A stretch of 64,000 nucleotides of DNA from Halopseudomonas phragmitis (lineage in GTDB: Bacteria > Pseudomonadota > Gammaproteobacteria > Pseudomonadales > Pseudomonadaceae), in assembly GCF_002056295.1 (NCBI RefSeq), contig NZ_CP020100.1, positions 1,077,501-1,141,500 on the forward strand, given 5' to 3'. Shown piece by piece: positions 17,772-26,972 of this stretch (position 1 is its first letter; every line of letters starts with the position of its first letter). A program made the position numbers and the translations under genes. The notes under the pieces were generated by a model. The model was not told the origin of the DNA, searched no databases, and saw nothing but the letters and a program-made list of their open reading frames with translations.

Positions 17772-18128
17772 ATGTCCCAGTCCATGACGCCGACCGAGCT
17801 GTTCAAGTGCCTGGCCGATGACACCCGGGCCCGGGCCACCCTGCTGATCGCTCGCGAAGGCGAACTGTGCGTCTGTGAGTTGACCGAAGCGCTGCGGCTC
17901 AGCCAGCCGAAAATCTCCCGCCACCTGGCGCAACTGCGCACCTGCGGTCTGTTGCAGGACCGGCGTAGTGGCCAGTGGGTCTATTACCGCCTGCACCCGC
18001 AACTGCCAGCCTGGATCAATGACACCCTGAAGCGGGTGCTGACGGCCAATACTGAGTGGCTGGCACCTGATCTGCTGCGCCTGGACAGCATGCGCAACCG
18101 GCCGCAGCGCGCCGCCCTGTGCCAATAA
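17772..18128 (+). CDS. arsR: ArsR-family arsenic-responsive repressor
   Basis: A 118-residue winged-helix repressor. It carries the ArsR metalloid motif E-L-C-V-C-E-L with Cys33 and Cys35. The recognition helix region reads LRLSQPKISRHLAQLRTCGLL and the wing DRRSGQWVYYRLHP. It should leave DNA when trivalent arsenic binds. It is the first gene of a four-gene cassette with arsH, a GAPDH gene and arsJ; a palindromic operator lies immediately upstream. The cassette sits between phoU and cytochrome c551, a position occupied by none of these genes in P. aeruginosa as I recall it. Confidence 0.93.
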   Translation: MSQSMTPTELFKCLADDTRARATLLIAREGELCVCELTEALRLSQPKISRHLAQLRTCGLLQDRRSGQWVYYRLHPQLPAWINDTLKRVLTANTEWLAPDLLRLDSMRNRPQRAALCQ

Positions 18129-18137
18129 GGAGCTAAC

Positions 18138-18851
18138 ATGTTTGACGATCTGCCGAATGTCGAGGCCGAGCTGTTTCAGCGTCCTGACCAGGACCAACTG
18201 GCACCCCGCCAGCCGGCCAGCCACAAGCCCCGGATTTTGCTGCTGTACGGTTCCACCCGTGAGCGTTCGTTCAGCCGCATGCTGGTCGAGGAAGCGGCCC
18301 GACTGCTTGAAGGTTTTGGCGCCGAGCCGCGGATTTTCCACCCGTCTGGACTGCCTTTGCCGGATGATGCCGGCGATGACCATCCCAAGGTCCGCGAACT
18401 GCGTGAGCTGATGCAGTGGTCCGAAGGCCAGGTGTGGTGCTCGCCTGAGCGGCATGGCGCCATGACCGGGGTATTCAAGGCGCAGATCGACTGGGTGCCA
18501 CTGGCCATAGGCGCGATCCGTCCGACCCAGGGTAAGACCCTGGCGGTGATGCAGGTCTGTGGTGGCTCGCAGTCGTTCAATGTGGTCAACCAGTTACGAG
18601 TGTTGGGTCGCTGGATGCGGATGTTCACCATTCCCAACCAGTCGTCGGTGCCCAAGGCATTTCTCGAATTTGACCAGGCCGGGCGGATGAAACCATCGTC
18701 CTACTATGACCGGGTGGTGGATGTGATGGAGGAGCTGGTCAAGTTCACTCTGCTGCTGCGCGATCGTCAGGACTATCTGGTTGATCGCTATTCCGAGCGC
18801 AAGGAATCGGCCGAGCAGCTTTCGGCGCGAGTCAACCAGCGCAGTATTTGA
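18138..18851 (+). CDS. arsH: Arsenical resistance flavoprotein ArsH
   Basis: A 237-residue NADPH-dependent FMN reductase. The flavodoxin-like fold begins [24 protein letters not shown], with the FMN phosphate-binding GSTRxxSx[25 protein letters not shown] and [26 protein letters not shown] are ArsH signatures. ArsH oxidises trivalent organoarsenicals to less toxic pentavalent forms. It begins 10 bp after arsR with an AAGGAG site, so it is in the same operon. Confidence 0.95.
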   Translation: MFDDLPNVEAELFQRPDQDQLAPRQPASHKPRILLLYGSTRERSFSRMLVEEAARLLEGFGAEPRIFHPSGLPLPDDAGDDHPKVRELRELMQWSEGQVWCSPERHGAMTGVFKAQIDWVPLAIGAIRPTQGKTLAVMQVCGGSQSFNVVNQLRVLGRWMRMFTIPNQSSVPKAFLEFDQAGRMKPSSYYDRVVDVMEELVKFTLLLRDRQDYLVDRYSERKESAEQLSARVNQRSI

Positions 18852-18908
18852 TGGATACCGCCGGCTCGCCCGGTACTTTGATCGACGTTAACCCGTGGAG
18901 AACACAGC

Positions 18909-19913
18909 ATGACAATCAAGGTAGGTATCAACGGTTTCGGCCGGATCGGCAAGCTGGCCCTACGTGCTGCCTGGGACTGGCCGGAACTGGAGTTCGTGCA
19001 GATCAATGATCCGGCCGGCGACGCCACAACCCACGCGCATTTGCTCAACTTCGACTCGGTGCACGGGCGCTGGCAGCACGAGGCGGTAGCCGAGGGTAAT
19101 GATCTGCGGATCGGTGACCGGCGACTCAAACTGACCGCCAACAAGACTATTGCCGAGACCGACTGGTCGGGCTGCGATCTGGTAATCGAGGCCAGCGGCA
19201 AGATGAAGACCGTGGCCGTACTCCAGGGTTATCTGGAGCAGGGCGTCAAGCGGGTGGTGGTCAGCGCCCCGGTCAAGGAAGCCGGTGTGCTGAATATCGT
19301 CATGGGCGTCAATCAGCAGTTGTTCGACCCGGCCCAGCACCGGATCGTCACTGCCGCCTCCTGCACTACCAATTGCCTGGCTCCGGTGGTCAAGGTGATC
19401 CATGAGACGCTGGGCATTCGCCATGGTTCAATCACCACCATTCACGATCTGACCAACACCCAGAGCATTCTCGATCAGCCGCACAAGGATCTGCGCCGGG
19501 CTCGGGCCTGCGGCATGAGCCTGATCCCGACCACCACTGGCTCGGCTACCGCGATTGCCGAAATTTTTCCCGAGCTGCGCGGCAAGCTTAATGGCCATGC
19601 GGTGCGGGTGCCGCTGGCCAACGCCTCGCTGACCGACTGCGTATTCGAGGTCGAGCGCGCAACCACGGCGGATGAGGTCAACGTGTTGCTCAAGAGCGCC
19701 GCCGATGGCGCGCTCAGGGGTATTCTGGGTTACGAGGAGCGACCGCTGGTATCGATCGACTACCGTACTGACCCGCGCTCGTCGATCATCGACGCACTGT
19801 CGACCATGGTGGTCAACGCCACGCAGGTGAAGATATACGCCTGGTATGACAATGAATGGGGCTATGCCAACCGCACGGTTGAGCTGGCCCGTTTGGTCGG
19901 TCAGGTAGGCTGA
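18909..19913 (+). CDS. ArsJ-associated glyceraldehyde-3-phosphate dehydrogenase
   Basis: A 334-residue GAPDH with the Rossmann start [16 protein letters not shown], catalytic Cys152 in ASCTTNC and His179. It lies 5 bp upstream of arsJ. In such cassettes the enzyme uses arsenate in place of phosphate to make 1-arseno-3-phosphoglycerate, which ArsJ exports; the pair thus gives arsenate resistance without reduction. Linkage, not sequence alone, assigns it to this role rather than central glycolysis. Confidence 0.93.
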   Translation: MTIKVGINGFGRIGKLALRAAWDWPELEFVQINDPAGDATTHAHLLNFDSVHGRWQHEAVAEGNDLRIGDRRLKLTANKTIAETDWSGCDLVIEASGKMKTVAVLQGYLEQGVKRVVVSAPVKEAGVLNIVMGVNQQLFDPAQHRIVTAASCTTNCLAPVVKVIHETLGIRHGSITTIHDLTNTQSILDQPHKDLRRARACGMSLIPTTTGSATAIAEIFPELRGKLNGHAVRVPLANASLTDCVFEVERATTADEVNVLLKSAADGALRGILGYEERPLVSIDYRTDPRSSIIDALSTMVVNATQVKIYAWYDNEWGYANRTVELARLVGQVG

Positions 19914-19918
19914 GGCGC

Positions 19919-21151
19919 ATGAGCTGGCTGGCGCAGCTCAGTCCGGGAATTCGCCAGTATCTGGTGGTGACCGGCAATTACTGGGCTTTTACCCTCACCG
20001 ACGGCGCCTTGCGGATGTTGGTGGTGCTGCATTTTCACAGCCTCGGCTATAGCCCGCTGCAGATCGCCGCGCTGTTTCTGTTCTACGAAATCTTCGGCGT
20101 GGTGACCAATCTGGTCGGTGGCTATCTGGGTGCCCGCATCGGCCTCAACCGGACCATGAATATTGGTCTGGCATTGCAGGTGCTGGCGTTGCTGATGCTG
20201 ACGGTGCCCAGTGAATGGCTGACGGTACTCTGGGTCATGGCCGCCCAGGCATTGTCCGGAGTCGCCAAGGACCTGAACAAGATGAGCGCCAAGAGCGCTA
20301 TCAAGCTGCTGGTGCCGGACGAGCAGCAGGGCACCTTGTATCGCTGGGTGGCGCTGTTGACCGGCTCGAAGAATGCGCTCAAGGGTGTGGGCTTTTTCCT
20401 TGGTGCCGGACTGCTCACGCTGCTGGGCTTTGCTGGCGCGGTGCTGGCCATGGCGCTGGCGTTGGGAGTGGTCTGGTTGTTCAGCCTGTGGCTGTTGCAG
20501 CAGGATCTGGGCCGGGCCAAGGTCAAGCCGAAGTTCCGTGAGCTGCTGTCCAAAAGCCGGCGGATCAATATTCTTTCGGCAGCCCGGCTGTTTCTGTTCG
20601 GCGCCCGGGATGTCTGGTTCGTGGTCGCTCTGCCGGTGTATCTGAGCAGCGTGCTGGGCTGGGATTTCTGGTCGGTTGGCGGTTTTCTGGCCCTGTGGGT
20701 GATTGGCTACGGCATCGTCCAGTCCCAGGCTCCGGCCTTGACCGGCAAGCGTCAGGGCCGGGTGCCGGGGGCGCGGTCCGCTTTCGGCTGGGCGTTGGCA
20801 CTGGCCTTGCTGCCGGCGGCCATGGCCCTGGGGTTGCATATGGGCGCGCCGGCCCCGAGCCTGTTGATCACGGGGTTGCTGCTGTTTGCCGTACTGTTTG
20901 CGATCAACTCGTCGCTGCACAGCTATCTGATCGTGGCGTACGCCGGGCGTGATGGGGTCTCGCTGGATGTCGGCTTCTACTACATGTCCAACGCCCTGGG
21001 GCGGTTGATCGGCACCCTGCTGTCGGGCTGGGTTTATCAGACTCAGGGGCTGGAAGCCTGCCTATGGATTTCGGCACTCTTTGTATTGGCGGCTGCGCTG
21101 ATCTCGTTGGGTCTGCCCAGAGGCATGGCAGACATCAGCGCGGCACGCTAG
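19919..21151 (+). CDS. arsJ: Organoarsenical efflux MFS transporter ArsJ
   Basis: A 410-residue major facilitator with about eleven or twelve hydrophobic segments. It begins WLAQLSPGIRQYLVVTGNYWAFTLTDGALRMLVVLHFHSLGYSPLQIAALFLFYE, which is characteristic of ArsJ. FGVVTNLVGGYLGARIGL and VSLDVGFYYMSNALGRLIGTLLSGW follow. It exports 1-arseno-3-phosphoglycerate, which then hydrolyses outside the cell. The gene directly follows the GAPDH gene with a 5-bp gap. No arsC, arsB or acr3 is seen in the window. Confidence 0.94.
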   Translation: MSWLAQLSPGIRQYLVVTGNYWAFTLTDGALRMLVVLHFHSLGYSPLQIAALFLFYEIFGVVTNLVGGYLGARIGLNRTMNIGLALQVLALLMLTVPSEWLTVLWVMAAQALSGVAKDLNKMSAKSAIKLLVPDEQQGTLYRWVALLTGSKNALKGVGFFLGAGLLTLLGFAGAVLAMALALGVVWLFSLWLLQQDLGRAKVKPKFRELLSKSRRINILSAARLFLFGARDVWFVVALPVYLSSVLGWDFWSVGGFLALWVIGYGIVQSQAPALTGKRQGRVPGARSAFGWALALALLPAAMALGLHMGAPAPSLLITGLLLFAVLFAINSSLHSYLIVAYAGRDGVSLDVGFYYMSNALGRLIGTLLSGWVYQTQGLEACLWISALFVLAAALISLGLPRGMADISAAR

Positions 21152-21159
21152 CCGCTGAT

Positions 21160-21183
21160 GGAGCCCGGGCACGGCCGGGCTCC
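21160..21183. terminator. Hairpin between convergent arsJ and cytochrome c551 genes
   Basis: GGAGCCCGG (21160-21168) pairs perfectly with CCGGGCTCC (21175-21183) around a 6-base loop. It sits between two convergent genes and probably ends transcription from both sides, although no long T-tract follows. Confidence 0.6.
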
Positions 21184-21196
21184 GCCTGCGGGTCTC

Positions 21197-21508
21197 TCAG
21201 TTCAGCGTCAGTACCCACTCGGCCAGTTGCCGGGCTTCCTCATCGCTCACCTGATTCGGCGGCATCGGGATCGGCCCCCAAATGCCAGAGGAGCCATTCT
21301 TGATGTGGCTGGCCAGGGTATCAACGGCACCGTCTTCACCGGCGTACTTGGCGGCGACTTCCTTCAGGGCCGGGCCAACCATCTTGGTGTCTACGGCATG
21401 ACAGGCCACGCAGGGTTTGCTCTTGAACAGGGCTTCGCCATCGGCCAGCGCGGCATGACTGGCAAACAGGGCGCCAGCGGCAAGTGCGGGGATCAGCAGG
21501 TTTTTCAT
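21197..21508 (-). CDS. Cytochrome c551
   Basis: A 103-residue periplasmic electron carrier. It has a signal peptide ([19 protein letters not shown]) and the mature protein has one haem motif, CVACH. The axial Met lies in WGPIPMPPN, exactly as in Pseudomonas cytochrome c551. [16 protein letters not shown] is also conserved. In denitrifiers this protein (NirM) feeds nitrite reductase, but no nir genes are here. The family assignment is firm, the electron acceptor unknown. Confidence 0.92.
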   Translation of the reverse strand: MKNLLIPALAAGALFASHAALADGEALFKSKPCVACHAVDTKMVGPALKEVAAKYAGEDGAVDTLASHIKNGSSGIWGPIPMPPNQVSDEEARQLAEWVLTLN

Positions 21509-21766
21509 CAGGTATCCTCGGATGTTGGTGAGGGTTAAATTCCCATCTTTTAATAGGTTTCATTATGGGCACTTTGCCGATTACGTTGCCGGCTTATTGC
21601 TGGTTTGGCAAGTGGTCGATTGTCGCAGAACGTCTCGCAAGACATAGACTAAAGAACTGGCTTTGGGTATGTTGCGGGACATAAAACGATTTTGTATCCC
21701 CGGACCGCTGCCGGGGTTCCGCTTCAATACACCTACTACAACGCCTGATGGCTGCGGAGAGCTCCC
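21509..21766. promoter_or_regulatory. Divergent intergenic region, cytochrome c551 / alcohol dehydrogenase
   Basis: These 258 bp must hold both promoters. I see no convincing ANR/FNR site (TTGAT-N4-ATCAA). A small hairpin CCCCGG/CCGGGG lies at 21698-21716 in the dehydrogenase leader. Confidence 0.4.
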
Positions 21767-22924
21767 ATGGAAATTTCGTCTTACAGTATCAACTGGCACT
21801 ATCCTACCTCTGTCCGGGTTGGCCCCGGGCGCATCGGCGAGCTGGGCAAGGCCTGCAAACAGTTGGGCATGCAGGCACCGCTGCTGGTGACCGATCCGGG
21901 CCTGGCGGCCTTGCCAATGGTTGAACAGGCGCTGCAGAACTGTCGTGATGCCGGTTTGAATCCGGGCTTGTTCAGTGCCGTCAAGGGTAACCCCACCAGC
22001 GGCAACGTGGCCGATGGCGTGGCGGCACTCAAGGCCGGCAGCCATGATGGGGTGATTGCCTTCGGCGGCGGCTCGGCCATCGATGCGGCCAAGGCCATCG
22101 CCCTGATCGCCCACCAGAGCATTTCGCTGTGGGAGGCGCAGAAACCGTCGAACGTCGATGTCAGCAAGATGCTGCCGGTGGTTGCCGTGCCGACCACCGC
22201 CGGGACCGGTTCGGAAGTGGGTCAGGCGGCGGTGATCAGCGACGAGGAAAGTCACGCCAAGCGGATCTTGTTCCACGCCAAGATGGTGCCGCCGGTGGTG
22301 ATTCTCGATCCGGAGCTGACCGTTGGTCTGCCGCCTAAGCTGACCGCGGCCACCGGGATGGATGCCCTGGCGCACAACCTGGAAGCTTTCTGTGTGCCCT
22401 TGTTCCACCCAATGGCTGAAGGCATTGCCCTGGAAGGTATGCGTCTGGTCAAGGAATACCTGCCGCGGGCGACCGGCAACGGCAACGATATCGATGCGCG
22501 GATGCAGATGATGGTGGCCTCGACCATGGGTTGCGTGGCATTCCAGCGCGGCCTGGGCGCGATCCACGCGCTGTCGCACAGCCTGGGCGCGCTCTACGAT
22601 GCCCACCACGGCACCTTGAATGCGATTGTCATGCCCTATGTGCTGCAAATGAACCGTACCGCCATCGAGGCGGAAATGCAGCGGGCTGGCCGTTATCTGG
22701 GGCTGGCCAAGCCCAACTTCGACGGCATTCTGGACTGGGTGCTGGAACTGCGCAGCGAGCTGGACATGCCGCATACGCTGGCCGCTATCGGTATTGACGA
22801 TGCCCAGGCCGAGACCATTGGCGCGATGTCGGTCAAGGATCCCAGTGCCCGGACCAACCCGATCCAACTGGAAGCGGCGCAGTATCAGCAACTGTTCCTC
22901 AATGCCTTGAACGGCACGCTCTAA
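21767..22924 (+). CDS. Iron-containing (group III) alcohol dehydrogenase
   Basis: A 385-residue NAD(P)-dependent dehydrogenase. The nucleotide-binding GGGSAIDAAKAIAL and VPTTAGTGSEVGQAAVI are family signatures. Metal ligands are in GMDALAHNLEAF and in GAIHALSHSLGALYDAHHGTLNA, where the Asp and three His positions are intact. Related Pseudomonas proteins act on short alcohols or are linked to ethanol-oxidation signalling (ErcA). Which applies here cannot be decided from the sequence. It stands alone between cytochrome c551 and a CheY-like gene. Confidence 0.88.
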   Translation: MEISSYSINWHYPTSVRVGPGRIGELGKACKQLGMQAPLLVTDPGLAALPMVEQALQNCRDAGLNPGLFSAVKGNPTSGNVADGVAALKAGSHDGVIAFGGGSAIDAAKAIALIAHQSISLWEAQKPSNVDVSKMLPVVAVPTTAGTGSEVGQAAVISDEESHAKRILFHAKMVPPVVILDPELTVGLPPKLTAATGMDALAHNLEAFCVPLFHPMAEGIALEGMRLVKEYLPRATGNGNDIDARMQMMVASTMGCVAFQRGLGAIHALSHSLGALYDAHHGTLNAIVMPYVLQMNRTAIEAEMQRAGRYLGLAKPNFDGILDWVLELRSELDMPHTLAAIGIDDAQAETIGAMSVKDPSARTNPIQLEAAQYQQLFLNALNGTL

Positions 22925-22936
22925 CCTTGCCTGACA

Positions 22937-22964
22937 CCGCCTGGTACTGTTCAGTATCAGGCGG
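22937..22964 (+). terminator. Perfect 13-bp hairpin after the alcohol dehydrogenase gene
   Basis: CCGCCTG-G-TACTG pairs with CAGTA-T-CAGGCGG (one G-U) around a 2-base loop, 13 bp after the stop. No T-tract follows, so this is a terminator or mRNA-end structure of uncertain type. Confidence 0.5.
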
Positions 22965-23047
22965 GTCGTCAGCCTGCCGGCATTCACACTGGGTAATTGC
23001 TATTACTCTGCGCTAAGCTATGCGGACATCGGAAAGAGAGAGTCAAC

Positions 23048-23950
23048 ATGGCGAAAGTGTCAGTCCTGGTGGTGGACGACGCCCCCTTCATTCGCGACTT
23101 GGTCAAGAAGGCCTTGCGCAGTCATTTTCCTGGCTTGCAGATTGAGGAGGCGACCAATGGTCGCAAGGCTCAGCAGGTATTGAGCCGCAGCAGCTTCGAT
23201 CTGGTGTTGTGCGACTGGGAAATGCCGGAAATGAGCGGTCTGGAGCTGTTGCAATGGTTTCGTGGCCAGCCGGAAATGGCCAAGGTGCCGTTTGTTATGG
23301 TGACCAGCCGCGGCGACAAGGAAAATGTGGTTCAGGCCATTCAGGCCGGGGTCAGCGACTATATCGGCAAACCCTTCAGCAATGAGCAACTGGTCGGCAA
23401 GGTCAAGAAGGCCCTGCAGCGCTCAGGCAAGCTGGCGGCATTGCAGGCGCGACCGGCTACACCCAGTGTCGGCACTGCCCAGGACAGCATCAGTGCCTTG
23501 ACCGGTGGTCGCCCGGCGGCATCGCCCCCCTCCAGTGCGGCAGCCAAGCCAGCACCCAAGGCTGTTACTCCCACCGTCTCGCCCAGCCCCGCTGCGGCCA
23601 GCAGCGCCCAGAACGTGCGCGGCCAGGCGCAACTGCGCCTGGCTGATCAGCAGCAGGCTTGCGTGATCAAGACTCTGAGCCTGCGCGATGCGCTGGTAGT
23701 GGTGCGCCGTGCTGAACGCTTACCGCAGGTGTTTGAAAGTGTCGTGCTGGATCTGGAACAGGACAGCGACCAGAGCGTGGCGCGGATCAACGCTTATGTA
23801 CATGCGGTGGCGGCGCTGGAACCCAAGCTCGACTGCGAATGGGTCAAGGTGACGCTGAAGTTCGTCGATCAGGATCAGGACAAGCTCAGCTATCTGTCCC
23901 GGCTGATTGCCTCAGGCACGGCTCAGCAGCATTACTCGCCCGGGGCCTGA
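23048..23950 (+). CDS. CheY-like response regulator with C-terminal PilZ-like domain
   Basis: A 300-residue protein. Residues 1-~125 form a receiver domain: acidic VVDDAP, phosphoacceptor Asp in VLCDWEMPEMSG, switch Thr/Ser in VTSRG and Lys in IGKPF. A proline/alanine-rich linker of ~55 residues follows. The C-terminal ~110 residues (CVIKTLSLRDALVVVRR to WVKVTLKFVDQDQDKLSYLSRLI) resemble a PilZ barrel but lack the RxxxR c-di-GMP motif. A CheY-like gene also sits between phoU and phoR in P. aeruginosa (PA5364 from memory). Its partner kinase and output are unknown. It converges on phoR with no gap. Confidence 0.8.
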   Translation: MAKVSVLVVDDAPFIRDLVKKALRSHFPGLQIEEATNGRKAQQVLSRSSFDLVLCDWEMPEMSGLELLQWFRGQPEMAKVPFVMVTSRGDKENVVQAIQAGVSDYIGKPFSNEQLVGKVKKALQRSGKLAALQARPATPSVGTAQDSISALTGGRPAASPPSSAAAKPAPKAVTPTVSPSPAAASSAQNVRGQAQLRLADQQQACVIKTLSLRDALVVVRRAERLPQVFESVVLDLEQDSDQSVARINAYVHAVAALEPKLDCEWVKVTLKFVDQDQDKLSYLSRLIASGTAQQHYSPGA

Positions 23951-25243
23951 TCAGACTATCCGTCCGCTGGGAAAATGGCAGGTGAAGGTGCTGCCTTTGC
24001 CCGGAGTGCTGGTGATTTCCAGCTTGCCGTCGTGGCGCAATAGCACGTGCTTGACGATCGCCAGCCCCAACCCGGTGCCGCCGGTACTGCTGTTGCGGCT
24101 GGAGTCTACCCGGTAGAAACGCTCGGTCAGCCGGTTGATGTGTTGCGGGGCGATACCTACGCCATTGTCACTGACGCTCAGGTGAGCACCGCGCTCATCC
24201 TGCCACCAGCGAATCTGGATCTCACCCTCGTCCGGGGTGTACTTCACTGCATTGAACACCAGATTGGAGAAGGCGCTACGCAGCTCGCCTTCGATACCGC
24301 GTAGTCGCAGTTGGCTGCTGGCTTCCAGGCTGATGTGGTGGTTGCGTTCGGCCGACAGGGCCTGGGCGTCCTGGCGAATGCCGAGCAGCAGCAGGTCGAC
24401 CGCCACTGGTTTTTCATCGTCGACAGTATCCGAGGTTTCCAGCCGGGCCAGTAACAGCAGGTCGTTGAGCAGGGTCTGCATGCGCCGGGCCTGTTGCTGC
24501 ATCTGTTGCAAGGCTCGCTTCCAGCGCGGATTGATCGAGTCTTCGGCGTCAAGCAGGGTTTCCAGATAGCCGACTACCACGGTCAGCGGGGTGCGCAGTT
24601 CATGGGAGACGTTGGCGACGAAGTCTTTGCGCATCTGTTCGAGGTTGTGCATGCGCGTGACATCGCGCACCACCATCAGGCGGTCGCCACGGCCATAGCG
24701 GGTGATGGCGTACTGCAGCCAGCTATTGATGTCGATCGGCGAGGGGATGTCGAGCGGTTCCTTGTAGCTGTCCTGGTCAAAGTAGGCCACAAAGCGCGGG
24801 TCACGAATCAGGTTGGTGACGTGCTGGCCGCTATCATCCGGAGCACGCAGCCCCAGCAACTGTTCTGCAGCGTGGTTCCACCATTCCAGGTGGCCGTCCG
24901 GGTCGATCATCACCACCGCATCGCTGAGCGCCGCAGTCGAGGCCTGGATGCGGTCGATCACCGCTTGCAGGCGGGCTCGCATGCGGCTGTCCCGGCGCTG
25001 CATATGATAGATGCTGTCGAAGATTTCACCCCAGACGCCCTTGGCTTCCGGAGGTGGGTCATTGGGGCGGGTCCGCAGCCAGTGGTGGAAGCGGAACATC
25101 TGACGCAGGATCCAGAACAGATAAAGGGTGAGGCCGGCGACCAGGGTCCAGGCCACTGCGTCGAGGATCAGCCCGGCCACCAGGCACAGCAGCATCAGCC
25201 AGAACAGCCTGTTCAGTACCGCTGTGAACCAGTTGTTACCCAA
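23951..25243 (-). CDS. phoR: Phosphate regulon sensor histidine kinase PhoR
   Basis: A 430-residue inner-membrane kinase with two N-terminal hydrophobic stretches, a PAS domain (LSDAVVMIDPDGHLEWWNHAAEQLLGL) and a HisKA domain. The phosphorylated His lies in FVANVSHELRTPL. The ATPase domain has NLVFNAVKYTPDEG, DNGVGI and GGTGLGLAIVKHV. It phosphorylates PhoB when phosphate is low. The start is TTG at 25243, supported by AAGGAG 7 bp upstream and by the absence of a better start. It lies 47 bp after phoB on the same strand. Confidence 0.95.
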   Translation of the reverse strand: MGNNWFTAVLNRLFWLMLLCLVAGLILDAVAWTLVAGLTLYLFWILRQMFRFHHWLRTRPNDPPPEAKGVWGEIFDSIYHMQRRDSRMRARLQAVIDRIQASTAALSDAVVMIDPDGHLEWWNHAAEQLLGLRAPDDSGQHVTNLIRDPRFVAYFDQDSYKEPLDIPSPIDINSWLQYAITRYGRGDRLMVVRDVTRMHNLEQMRKDFVANVSHELRTPLTVVVGYLETLLDAEDSINPRWKRALQQMQQQARRMQTLLNDLLLLARLETSDTVDDEKPVAVDLLLLGIRQDAQALSAERNHHISLEASSQLRLRGIEGELRSAFSNLVFNAVKYTPDEGEIQIRWWQDERGAHLSVSDNGVGIAPQHINRLTERFYRVDSSRNSSTGGTGLGLAIVKHVLLRHDGKLEITSTPGKGSTFTCHFPSGRIV

Positions 25244-25290
25244 GCGTCAGCTCCTTACTCGGCCGGTGGTCCGATGTGATTGAGCCGCTC

Positions 25291-25980
25291 TCAGGCCTTG
25301 GTGGAGAACCGATAACCAGTACCGCGCACGGTCTGCACCAGATGCTCGTAATTGCTGCCCAGGGCCTTGCGTAGCCGGCGGATATGCACGTCTACGGTGC
25401 GCTCTTCGACATAGACATTGCCACCCCAGACCTGATCAAGCAATTGTCCGCGAGTATAGGCGCGCTCCTGGTGAGTCATGAAGAACTGCAGCAGGCGGTA
25501 TTCGGTCGGACCCATTTCCGCTGGCTTGTCATCAATGGTCACCCGGTGACTGACCGGGTCCAGGTGCAGGCCGGAAACTTCGATCGGCGCTTCGCTGTCA
25601 GCCGGGCCGGCGCGGCGCAATACCGCCTTGAGCCGGGCGACCAGTTCGCGCGGTGAAAAGGGTTTGGTGATGTAGTCGTCGGCGCCGACTTCCAGGCCCT
25701 GGATCTTGTTGTCCTCTTCGCCCTTGGCGGTGAGCATGATGATCGGAATGTCGGCTGTCATGTCATCGCGCTTCAGGCGCCGGGCCAGTTCGATGCCGGT
25801 GGTGCCGGGCAGCATCCAGTCGAGCAGGATCAGGTCCGGCTTGCTGTCAATGATGCTGGCATGGGCCTGCTGGGCGTTTTCGGCCTCGAGGCACTCATAG
25901 CCGGCCATTTCCAGCGCTACAGCAATCATCTCCCGGATCGGGGCTTCATCATCGACGATCAGAATGGTTTTGCCTGCCAT
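25291..25980 (-). CDS. phoB: Phosphate regulon response regulator PhoB
   Basis: A 229-residue OmpR/PhoB-type regulator. The receiver has the acidic pair in VDDE, phosphoacceptor Asp54 in LLDWMLPG, and Lys in [10 protein letters not shown]. The winged helix ends [14 protein letters not shown] and [10 protein letters not shown]. It activates Pho genes by binding 11-bp-phased repeats, seen here upstream of pstS, pstC and phoB itself. ATG 25980 gives the conserved N-terminus [14 protein letters not shown]; the frame is open further upstream but that part is not conserved. Confidence 0.97.
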   Translation of the reverse strand: MAGKTILIVDDEAPIREMIAVALEMAGYECLEAENAQQAHASIIDSKPDLILLDWMLPGTTGIELARRLKRDDMTADIPIIMLTAKGEEDNKIQGLEVGADDYITKPFSPRELVARLKAVLRRAGPADSEAPIEVSGLHLDPVSHRVTIDDKPAEMGPTEYRLLQFFMTHQERAYTRGQLLDQVWGGNVYVEERTVDVHIRRLRKALGSNYEHLVQTVRGTGYRFSTKA

Positions 25981-26024
25981 GGTGTTTACCATCTCGTTGC
26001 GGATTCCTGACATGCGTCGATTAG

Positions 26025-26053
26025 ATAACACTTTTATTGCAGTTGTATGACGC
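26025..26053 (-). promoter_or_regulatory. Pho box upstream of phoB
   Basis: On the minus strand, GCGTCAT, CTGCAAT and GTGTTAT follow at 11-bp intervals with spacers ACAA and AAAA. A weaker unit TGGTTAT precedes them. The block lies 44 bp from the phoB ATG and implies autoactivation by PhoB. Confidence 0.7.
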
Positions 26054-26081
26054 TCACATAACCACTTGATGAAGCTTGCTG

Positions 26082-26972
26082 TCAGCGCATGGCGTAATCC
26101 AGGGCCAGGCCGATAAACACCAGCATCCCGGCCCAGTGATTGGCCAGGAAGGCGCGCAGGCAGGCCTGGGGCTCGCGTTCGCGGATCAGCCACTGCTGCC
26201 AGGCAAAGCCCAGGGTCATGGCCACCAGGCCCAGATGATAGTACAGCCCCAATTCGAAGCGGCTGCCAACCAGCAGCAGGCAGATCAGGGTCAGGCCCTG
26301 GAGCAGGCCAACGATCAGGCGGTCGGCCTCGCCGAACAGGATTGCGGTGGATTTGACTCCGATCTTCAGGTCATCTTCGCGGTCGCACATGGCGTATTCG
26401 GTATCGTAGGCCACGGTCCACAGCAGGTTGGCGATAAATACCAGCCACAGGGCGATGGGCAACTCTCCGGCCTGGGCGGCGAACGCCATGGGAATGGCCC
26501 AGGAAAAGGCCGCGCCGAGCACTACTTGGGGGTAGAAGGTGAAGCGTTTGCAGAACGGATAGATGGCGGCCAGAGCGATGCCGACGAATGCCAGCTTGAT
26601 GGTCAGGGCATTGGTCAGCAGTACCAGCAGACCACTCAGGCCGGTCAGGATGGCGAACAAAATCAGTGCTTCGCGGGCACTGATCCGGCCAGTGGCCAGT
26701 GGGCGCTGGCGAGTGCGGCTGACGTGGCCGTCGAAATTGCGGTCGGCGTAATCGTTGATCACGCAGCCGGCGGCGCGCATCAGGATGACGCCGACCACAA
26801 AGATTACCAGCACCTTGATGCTCGGCACGCCTTCGGCGGCCAGCCACAGCGCCCAAAGCGTGGGCCAGAGCAGTAGATAGGTACCGATCGGGCGATCCAG
26901 ACGCATCAACTGAATGAAGTCGAGGGCGCGGGGGTGTACCCGCTGCAGGGGTTTGATCAGCAGGCCTAGCAC
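26082..26972 (-). CDS. ubiA: 4-hydroxybenzoate octaprenyltransferase UbiA
   Basis: A 296-residue membrane prenyltransferase. It attaches the polyprenyl chain to 4-hydroxybenzoate in ubiquinone synthesis. The two Asp-rich motifs are present: [15 protein letters not shown] and [36 protein letters not shown] is the conserved first helix. The start is a GTG at 26972 that overlaps the ubiC stop codon (GTGCTAG), with GGAG eight bases upstream, so the two genes are coupled. UbiC makes its substrate. Confidence 0.95.
   Translation of the reverse strand: MLGLLIKPLQRVHPRALDFIQLMRLDRPIGTYLLLWPTLWALWLAAEGVPSIKVLVIFVVGVILMRAAGCVINDYADRNFDGHVSRTRQRPLATGRISAREALILFAILTGLSGLLVLLTNALTIKLAFVGIALAAIYPFCKRFTFYPQVVLGAAFSWAIPMAFAAQAGELPIALWLVFIANLLWTVAYDTEYAMCDREDDLKIGVKSTAILFGEADRLIVGLLQGLTLICLLLVGSRFELGLYYHLGLVAMTLGFAWQQWLIREREPQACLRAFLANHWAGMLVFIGLALDYAMR

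Noticed and set aside
21581-22987. Long antisense open frame (468 codons) opposite the alcohol dehydrogenase gene
   Set aside because: The plus-strand frame has clear catalytic motifs; the antisense product is low-complexity and unrecognisable.
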